From Microcaldota archaeon (GTDB lineage Archaea; Micrarchaeota; Micrarchaeia; Micrarchaeales; CABMGC01): DNA of 9,415 nt. Location: contig JAJYXH010000098.1 of the NCBI GenBank assembly GCA_021791075.1, forward strand, positions 1 through 9,415, in the 5' to 3' direction. The notes beneath the pieces were generated by a model. It was not told where the DNA came from. It saw nothing but the letters and a program-made list of their open reading frames with translations, and searched no databases. How positions within the stretch are numbered: position 1 is the first letter of the stretch; each line of letters begins with the position of its first letter. This document shows positions 1 to 4,634 of this stretch, piece after piece. The position numbers and the translations under genes are program-made.

Positions 1-541
1 CCCTGGTATGCTTTGCTATTGTAATTCCCATCTGCACGAGCACCTTGTCTGCAATCGAGTGGTCGTGTATCGAGTTCAATTGCTTGAGGTCATCAAGATC
101 CAACATTACTATGGAAAAGGTCCTGCCTCCCCTGACGAATGCTGCTATGCTCTCGTGGAGTACCTCATCCATCTTTCTCCTGTTCCAGAGCTTCGTGAGA
201 CTGTCGTGGTAGGCGCTGTGCTCAGCGGTCTCGACATTCTCCTCGAGCTGAACAATCCTGTGGACCTGCTCGAATATCTTCTCGTCCTTCTCGCTGTTCT
301 CCCTCTCAAGCCTCTCCTCGTTGGCCCTGAGCATATCTATCTCGATGGCCTGCCTCTCAACGATCTGCCTGAGTGCGTCACGCTCTTCGCTGACTCTCCT
401 TATCATCTTGAGCGCGCGTCCAAGCCCCGAGCTAAGCTGGGACTGTCTCTCCAGACCCTTCTCTGCCTGGTTTGTAATGTAATGTGACCTCTCTATTTCT
501 CTCATGTTAATCCTTCTCTGGTAGTCTCCCGATCTGGGCAT
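1..541 (-). CDS. Coiled-coil GGDEF-domain protein (diguanylate cyclase-like), 3' end beyond window
   Basis: Reading the minus strand from the ATG at 541-539 gives 180 codons with no stop up to the window edge, so the gene is partial at its C-terminus. Residues about 25-108 are rich in E, R, K and Q with spaced L, I and V, which predicts a long coiled coil. From about residue 110 the protein matches the start of a GGDEF domain: H112-D113-S-L-T-K-L-W-N-R-R, then D148-L-D150-D-L-K-Q-L-N156, then D160-H161 and A164-D165-K-V-L. Against the family pattern, the first metal Asp (D148), the guanine-contacting Asn (N156) and the second guanine-contacting Asp (D165) are kept, while the usual F, the D after N and the GH/GD glycines are changed. 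The GG[D/E]EF loop itself lies outside. No membrane segment or signal peptide is seen, so it is probably cytosolic. It begins 5 nt after the stop of the nucleotidyltransferase gene and is likely co-transcribed with it. It could be an active cyclase or a degenerate GTP-sensing domain. Confidence 0.85.
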   Translation of the reverse strand, partial: MPRSGDYQRRINMREIERSHYITNQAEKGLERQSQLSSGLGRALKMIRRVSEERDALRQIVERQAIEIDMLRANEERLERENSEKDEKIFEQVHRIVQLEENVETAEHSAYHDSLTKLWNRRKMDEVLHESIAAFVRGGRTFSIVMLDLDDLKQLNSIHDHSIADKVLVQMGITIAKHTR

Positions 542-546
542 CCTGG

Positions 547-1329
547 TCAACTCGCCCTGCGAAGTACCTTCTTGGCTTCAGCCTTCATTTGCTCGTCGAA
601 GCTCGAGTATACGTGAGTTATGATGCCATCGAGTATCTCCTCGCGCCTATGCGGCATGTTCTCGTCGAGTATCTCTGTCGCGCGCATTATGAAATCGTGC
701 AGCCTGTGCGGGTTGTCGAAGTGGTTCCTGAACATGTTCTTTATGTCCCTCATGTCCTTTGCTGTGGCGAGTCCCTCCCCTCTCTCCTGCCATGTGATGA
801 ACTTCATTATCGTCAGCGGCTCCTTTGCAACCACGTACATGCTCATGCGGCCCATGCTGATCTCCTCCGAGGTGTCGAGCAGCATCTGTATCGGTAGGCC
901 GTTTATGTCCGTTCTCGGCATGAAGTTGTTTACGGCCGATCTGTAGTACGGGTAGTAGAGATCGATCTGCATGCCCTCCCCAGTCGTCCTTCTGTCGACT
1001 ACAGGGTTATGGTAGAAGAGCTTTACCCTTCCCCTTACGGATTCGGGATTTCCGTTATAAACAAACGATGCGCCGTAGTCCGCAATCTCCTTGAGCTGCT
1101 CAAGCTCCGCGGTTGTCGGCTTCCTCTCCACTATCACGTCTATGTCGTGCGTGGGTCTTGCATCCTTGAAGCACCAGAAGTTTATTGCCCTGCCTCCAAG
1201 CATCACGACCTTGCTGCCGAATGCCAGGCTTACCCACTGCGTTGCATTGTATATGTCTCCTATCGGTATGTTTACGCTCCTTGCCCTGTGGGGCCGGGCC
1301 TCTCCCTCTCCTCTAATTCTTGTCGCCAT
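547..1329 (-). CDS. Nucleotidyltransferase-fold protein (AbiEii/MNT-like)
   Basis: The product is 260 residues from the ATG at 1329, or 263 from an in-frame GTG at 1338. I prefer the ATG because GTGA, a plausible Shine-Dalgarno core, sits 5 nt upstream; that GTGA is itself the alternative start. Numbered from the GTG, G48-G49 is followed by T63-H-D65-I-D67, the G-G ... [ST]-x-D-x-D signature of DNA polymerase beta-like nucleotidyltransferases. D126 in M-Q-I-D-L-Y-Y is the probable third metal carboxylate. K172-E-P-L-T-I-M-K-F and K194-D-M-R-D198-I resemble the helical C-terminal part of AbiEii/MNT-type enzymes. Such proteins transfer NMP groups to proteins, RNA or small molecules and are often toxins or modifiers in toxin-antitoxin pairs; the substrate here is unknown. 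No membrane segments are seen. It is the first gene of an operon with the GGDEF gene and has its own TATA box. Confidence 0.8.
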   Translation of the reverse strand: MATRIRGEGEARPHRARSVNIPIGDIYNATQWVSLAFGSKVVMLGGRAINFWCFKDARPTHDIDVIVERKPTTAELEQLKEIADYGASFVYNGNPESVRGRVKLFYHNPVVDRRTTGEGMQIDLYYPYYRSAVNNFMPRTDINGLPIQMLLDTSEEISMGRMSMYVVAKEPLTIMKFITWQERGEGLATAKDMRDIKNMFRNHFDNPHRLHDFIMRATEILDENMPHRREEILDGIITHVYSSFDEQMKAEAKKVLRRAS

Positions 1330-1360
1330 CTTCTTCACGCTGGAACTGGAAAAACCTTGG

Positions 1361-1446
1361 TCTTGAGATTGATACCTTGGCTGTCCTTATAAATCTTTTC
1401 TGTGATTCGATCCGATTTACTGTACTGCGAATGAATAATCTCAAGA
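1361..1446. repeat. 10-bp inverted repeat flanking the nucleotidyltransferase promoter
   Basis: TCTTGAGATT at 1361-1370 and AATCTCAAGA at 1437-1446 are perfect reverse complements 66 bp apart, enclosing the TATA box. The inner arm sits near the predicted transcription start. A direct CCTTGG repeat at 1355-1360 and 1375-1380 flanks that arm, and a 7-bp inverted pair (TTACTGT 1417-1423, ACAGTAA 1446-1452) touches the other. The arms could be regulator half-sites. The rest of the intergenic region to 1544 shows no gene. Confidence 0.45.
1386..1393 (-). promoter_or_regulatory. TATA box of the nucleotidyltransferase-GGDEF operon
   Basis: On the minus strand the sequence reads AAAAGATTTATAAGGAC: an A-rich BRE-like element followed by TTTATAAG. 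Transcription would begin near 1363, giving a leader of about 34 nt to the ATG at 1329. The box lies between the arms of a 10-bp inverted repeat. Confidence 0.6.
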
Positions 1447-1544
1447 CAGTAATACATACCTGATTCTGATATTTAAACGTATCTAAAGATTTGCAATACA
1501 ACAGTACTTATTTGTTATATTGATAATTAAGCCCTAGTGCACGT

Positions 1545-2657
1545 CTATCTCTCCAGGCCTATTCCACGGTCAATGAATGACTCGACCTCGGGCTTTGAGC
1601 CCACCAGCTCCTTCCCCTTCGCGATCTCCATATACCTCCACTGCGGCTCGAAGAGCGTGGTCGCCTCCTCGGTGGTCAGGCCGGCGCTTCCTCCCCTGCA
1701 GAGGTTCACTATCTCCTTGATGAAGAGATCCGAGGTGTTCAGGCCTATCGGGTTTCCCGACTCTATCGGGCGATCCATCTTGTAGAGGGTCCAGCGGCCT
1801 CTCTCCGCGGAGCGGAACTCGAACTCAGAATGGAGATACTCGAGGTCCAGGTATGATCCCGAACTGAAGTAGAATCTCACGGCCGCCGCGCCCCTTGGCG
1901 AGCCTTTAGCTACGCGTATCACTCCGGTTGCATTCTCGGCAAAGAACTTTCCCGCCATGCTGAGCCGCGCCTCTATGCCTGTGGGGTTCTCAGTGTCATA
2001 ATCGCTGTTCACCACGAAGAGCCTTGCGTCGTCGAGCCTGGCCATGTTTGCCCTCGCTCCGACTATCATTATCTCGAACGGGTGTATCCAGTCCATGAAG
2101 AGTCCGCCACTCCTTTGGGAGAAGAGCCAGCGCTTCCTCCGGATGTCCTCGTCGCTCTCCACCTCGAAGAAGGTCGACGAGACGGCGGTGACCTTTCCAT
2201 AGGTATCCGTGTACCTTGTGAGCAGCGACTCGAGCTGCATCGTAAGCTGCTTGTGGAGGTAGTGCAGGTGCAGGTATGCCCTGCTCTCGAGCCTGTTCGA
2301 CTTTATGAAATCGACAACCCGGCTGAACTCCTCCCGGTTGACTCCCCAGGTCTTCTCGGTTATCGTGAACTTTCCCCTCCTCAGCGACTCTATCGTCTGC
2401 TCAGCGTGGAACTCGTTGGGATCTGAGATGTGGACGACGTCAAGGCCCTCGTAGAAGTCCTCCGGTATGGGCTTTCCCTCGTCTATCCTATAATAGTCCT
2501 TCTCCTCAAGGCCCACCATCCTGAGTCTGTCCATCTTTCCCTTCACGTCGCTAACCCCTGCTATCTTGGCAAGCCTGAACTCGTTGCTCTTCATCAGCCC
2601 GACGTAGAGCCTGTTGAACCAGTGGCCGAAGCCTACCGCGCCGAGGTTGTAGGTCAT
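1545..2657 (-). CDS. Gfo/Idh/MocA-fold dehydrogenase, possible glucose-6-phosphate dehydrogenase
   Basis: The 370-residue product has an N-terminal Rossmann fold (G9-F-G11-H-W) and the E-K dyad at E101-K102 (I-T-E-K-T-W-G), where Gfo/Idh/MocA enzymes and glucose-6-phosphate dehydrogenases carry E-K-P. In the C-terminal domain, H132-Y-L-H-K136 occupies the place of the H-Y-L-G-K active-site segment of glucose-6-phosphate dehydrogenase, and G184-G-L-F-M-D189-W-I-H192 corresponds to the G-G-x-x-x-D-x-x-x-H catalytic region of Gfo/Idh/MocA enzymes. There is no signal peptide. Its ATG overlaps the TGA of the upstream 6-phosphogluconate dehydrogenase (ATGA), so translation is probably coupled; a GGTGG ribosome-binding site lies in the end of that gene. 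Context and motif suggest oxidation of glucose 6-phosphate to the lactone with NAD(P)+. At 370 residues it is shorter than classical Zwf (about 480-510), so substrate is an inference; another sugar or inositol dehydrogenase remains possible. Confidence 0.82.
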   Translation of the reverse strand: MTYNLGAVGFGHWFNRLYVGLMKSNEFRLAKIAGVSDVKGKMDRLRMVGLEEKDYYRIDEGKPIPEDFYEGLDVVHISDPNEFHAEQTIESLRRGKFTITEKTWGVNREEFSRVVDFIKSNRLESRAYLHLHYLHKQLTMQLESLLTRYTDTYGKVTAVSSTFFEVESDEDIRRKRWLFSQRSGGLFMDWIHPFEIMIVGARANMARLDDARLFVVNSDYDTENPTGIEARLSMAGKFFAENATGVIRVAKGSPRGAAAVRFYFSSGSYLDLEYLHSEFEFRSAERGRWTLYKMDRPIESGNPIGLNTSDLFIKEIVNLCRGGSAGLTTEEATTLFEPQWRYMEIAKGKELVGSKPEVESFIDRGIGLER

Positions 2658-3571
2658 CTCTTCCCACCTTTCTTCTTTACGTCGTGGCCGCCGAACTCGT
2701 GCCTGAGCGCCGCAAGGAGCCTGTCGCCGAACCTGTACTCAGATCTTGATGAGAATCGCTGGTAGAGCGAGTGGGTTATCGATGTGAACGGTATTCCGTG
2801 TTCGACCGCCGCTTGCACCGACCATCTCCCCTCCCCGGTGTCCTCCACGTAAGGCTCTATGCCATCCAGCCTCCCGTCTCGGTCCAGTGCCCTCTTGGTA
2901 AGCTCCATGAGATAGCCCCTTATGACGGATCCGTTGTTCCAGACCTTTGCCACCTCCTTCAGGTCTATCTCCTTGTAAGGTCCGTTCGCGACGAGGTCCA
3001 TTCCCTCAGCTATCGACTGCATCATGCCGTACTCGATGGCGTTGTGCACCATCTTGACGAAGTGGCCTGTGCCCGGCCCGCCCATGTAGGCGTAACCGTC
3101 CTTCACGCTGAGATCTTCAAACAGCTTCCTGTTCTTTCTGAAGGCCTTCTCGTCGCCGCCCACCATTATCGACATGCCGTTCAGCGCTCCAGAAGGACCT
3201 CCACTGCATCCGGCATCTAGAAAGGCGATCCCATTCTCCGCCAGGCTCCTGTGCTGTTCCACCGCGTATCTGTACTCCGAGTTCGAGCCATCTACTACCG
3301 CATCTCCCTTCTCAAGAACTCCGGAGAGGCTCTTAACCATCCCGTTTGTTACGTCGCCGGCAGGGAGCATTACCCACACGATCCTCGGGGCCTTCATTTT
3401 ATCGGCAAGCTCCTCAATAGACTTGGATCCTACGGCCCCACTTCCGACAAGCTCCTCTACAGGCCCGCCGGACCTATTGTAGACCACGGTCCTGTAGCCC
3501 TTCTTCACAAGCCTCAACGCAATATTCTTCCCCATCTTCCCAAGCCCTATGACTCCTATCTCTCCAGACAT
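2654..3571 (-). CDS. gnd: 6-phosphogluconate dehydrogenase, decarboxylating (short archaeal/bacterial type)
   Basis: The 305-residue product oxidises and decarboxylates 6-phosphogluconate to ribulose 5-phosphate in the cytosol. It belongs to the short (about 300 aa) class rather than the 470-aa class. The Rossmann motif is G9-L-G11-K-M-G14. N32-R33-S34 after the second strand favours NADP+, since Arg often binds the 2'-phosphate (inference). D119-A-G-C-S-G-G-P-S-G-A is the substrate-binding signature. K173-M-V-H176-N177-A-I-E180-Y181-G carries the catalytic Lys, the His/Asn pair, the catalytic Glu and the phosphate-binding Tyr of true 6-phosphogluconate dehydrogenases, which separates it from hydroxyisobutyrate dehydrogenases. 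W211-N-N-G-S and E243-D-T-G-E-G-R-W also match the family. It is the first gene of a two-gene operon, with the Gfo/Idh/MocA dehydrogenase overlapping its stop by 4 nt. A TATA box lies just upstream. No lactonase gene is seen. Confidence 0.93.
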   Translation of the reverse strand: MSGEIGVIGLGKMGKNIALRLVKKGYRTVVYNRSGGPVEELVGSGAVGSKSIEELADKMKAPRIVWVMLPAGDVTNGMVKSLSGVLEKGDAVVDGSNSEYRYAVEQHRSLAENGIAFLDAGCSGGPSGALNGMSIMVGGDEKAFRKNRKLFEDLSVKDGYAYMGGPGTGHFVKMVHNAIEYGMMQSIAEGMDLVANGPYKEIDLKEVAKVWNNGSVIRGYLMELTKRALDRDGRLDGIEPYVEDTGEGRWSVQAAVEHGIPFTSITHSLYQRFSSRSEYRFGDRLLAALRHEFGGHDVKKKGGKR

Positions 3572-3602
3572 CTCGTCAACCTACAATCAGCATGTGTATT
3601 CG

Positions 3603-3610
3603 TAATAAAA
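3603..3610 (-). promoter_or_regulatory. Probable TATA box for the gnd operon
   Basis: The minus strand reads CTTTTATTACG here. A start about 27 nt downstream would lie near 3579, giving a leader of about 8 nt to the ATG at 3571. A second candidate, TTTAATAG at 3613-3620, is slightly further upstream. Confidence 0.4.
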
Positions 3611-3689
3611 GGCTATTAAACTTGCGACAGATTCTGTGTAATGGATGCTGCCCGGCCCCACAGGTCCCTGAACGGAAGTTAAACAAGCA

Positions 3690-3697
3690 TTAAATAA
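3690..3697 (+). promoter_or_regulatory. Probable TATA box for the methyltransferase gene
   Basis: TTAAATAA within CATTAAATAACTG is centred about 27 nt before 3720, so the transcript would be almost leaderless for the ATG at 3725. This promoter is divergent from the gnd promoter across a 153-bp intergenic space. Confidence 0.45.
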
Positions 3698-3724
3698 CTG
3701 GATAGAGAAGGGTGTGCGGATAAG

Positions 3725-4564
3725 ATGGCAAGACTCGTTGGGGCTAATTGGGCGCATGCCGAAAGCCGCCGCATAAATCTGCTAGAAAAGGCCATACTCC
3801 GCGCCGATGCGGAGAAGATTGTCAGGCTCAAGTCCCTGCTGCGGAGCGATGAGGTAATGGACGCTGTAGAGTCAGCACGCAACAGAATGATGGGCGGGAA
3901 GGTGTCGATAACGTACGAGAGGGTCAGTGCGGTTTCCATGGCTCTGCCAGAAAGTGTGACTGCGATGGAACGCATTGACGCTGTACTCCCACTGCAGGAC
4001 AAGGGGGGCCTCTACACAATCCGCGTCTCGAACATGGGGATTCTCGAAAAGATAGAATACTTTGCGGGATGCATGCCAAAGGGCGGTGCAATAGATCTGG
4101 GGTGCGGCGGTGCAAGCGACATTTACTCGCTCGGGTATCTTGGATACAGCCCCGTCGTGGGCATCGACTTCTCATCAGCGGCGCTCGAGCGGGCACTGAG
4201 GGTAAACCGTGCCATAGGAAAGGACATCCAGACCATAAGATTCGTCAGGGCCGACTTCCGGGCCATGCCCCTTAAAGGCGCCTACGATCTCATCTATGCT
4301 ATGAACAGCCTGACCATGCTGGGTGACAAAGACATTCCAGACGTAGTCGGATGGATGCGCTCCCATACCTCCAGGATGGGAATAAATGCGTTGAATCTCT
4401 CAAATAAGGCTGTTCCTAAATCGGGTACGGATACACGTCACCTGCCATCGTCCGAGAGCATAGAAGAGATCTATCTCTCTGCCGGCTGGGACGTGCTCTG
4501 GAAACAGAGTTATGGGGACCAGACTGCACTCCTCGTTCGCAATGCCGGGCAACGATGCCAATAG
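3725..4564 (+). CDS. Class I SAM-dependent methyltransferase
   Basis: The 279-residue protein has a methyltransferase domain from about residue 115. Motif I is A-I-D-L-G-C-G-G-A-S-D (near 122-132), with the acidic end of strand 2 at V-V-G-I-D-F-S (near 144-150). R-A-D-F-R-A-M-P-L (near 180-188) is the motif II region and Y-D-L-I-Y-A-M-N-S-L the post-motif strand, typical of soluble small-molecule methyltransferases. The first about 110 residues form a helical, charged extension (R-x-N-L-L-E-K, E-K-I-V-R-L-K) that I do not recognise. No signal peptide or membrane segment is present. The acceptor is unknown. Placement 70 nt ahead of the oligosaccharyltransferase gene suggests a role in glycan modification, since methylated sugars are known in archaeal N-glycans, but this is only positional. 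ATG at 3725 is supported by the nearby TATA box. Confidence 0.88.
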   Translation: MARLVGANWAHAESRRINLLEKAILRADAEKIVRLKSLLRSDEVMDAVESARNRMMGGKVSITYERVSAVSMALPESVTAMERIDAVLPLQDKGGLYTIRVSNMGILEKIEYFAGCMPKGGAIDLGCGGASDIYSLGYLGYSPVVGIDFSSAALERALRVNRAIGKDIQTIRFVRADFRAMPLKGAYDLIYAMNSLTMLGDKDIPDVVGWMRSHTSRMGINALNLSNKAVPKSGTDTRHLPSSESIEEIYLSAGWDVLWKQSYGDQTALLVRNAGQRCQ

Positions 4565-4565
4565 C

Positions 4566-4607
4566 TTTATATCCTTTCTTTGAGAGATACTCCTGCAATA
4601 ATATTTA
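4566..4607 (+). promoter_or_regulatory. Two candidate TATA boxes upstream of aglB
   Basis: TTTATATC at 4566-4573 overlaps the end of the methyltransferase gene and would start transcription near 4597, with a 38-nt leader. AATATTTA at 4600-4607 would start it near 4630, making the GTG at 4635 almost leaderless. The first box lies in TAGCTTTATA (4562-4571), which recurs as half of the palindromic promoter at 8887-8902. Confidence 0.45.
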
Positions 4608-4634
4608 GCTGCAACTAGTTGTGGATCTCGGAAT

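Noticed and set aside
8..487. A 159-codon open frame on the plus strand
   Set aside because: It is the mirror of the coiled-coil GGDEF gene on the other strand, whose translation matches a known domain; the plus-strand product resembles nothing.
3651..3684. A stretch resembling the loop region of 5S rRNA (CCCTGAACGGAAGTTAAAC)
   Set aside because: The similarity covers under 25 nt with a gap, and neither the preceding helix nor the following 5S sequence is present, so no rRNA gene is supported. Chance or a very small relic.
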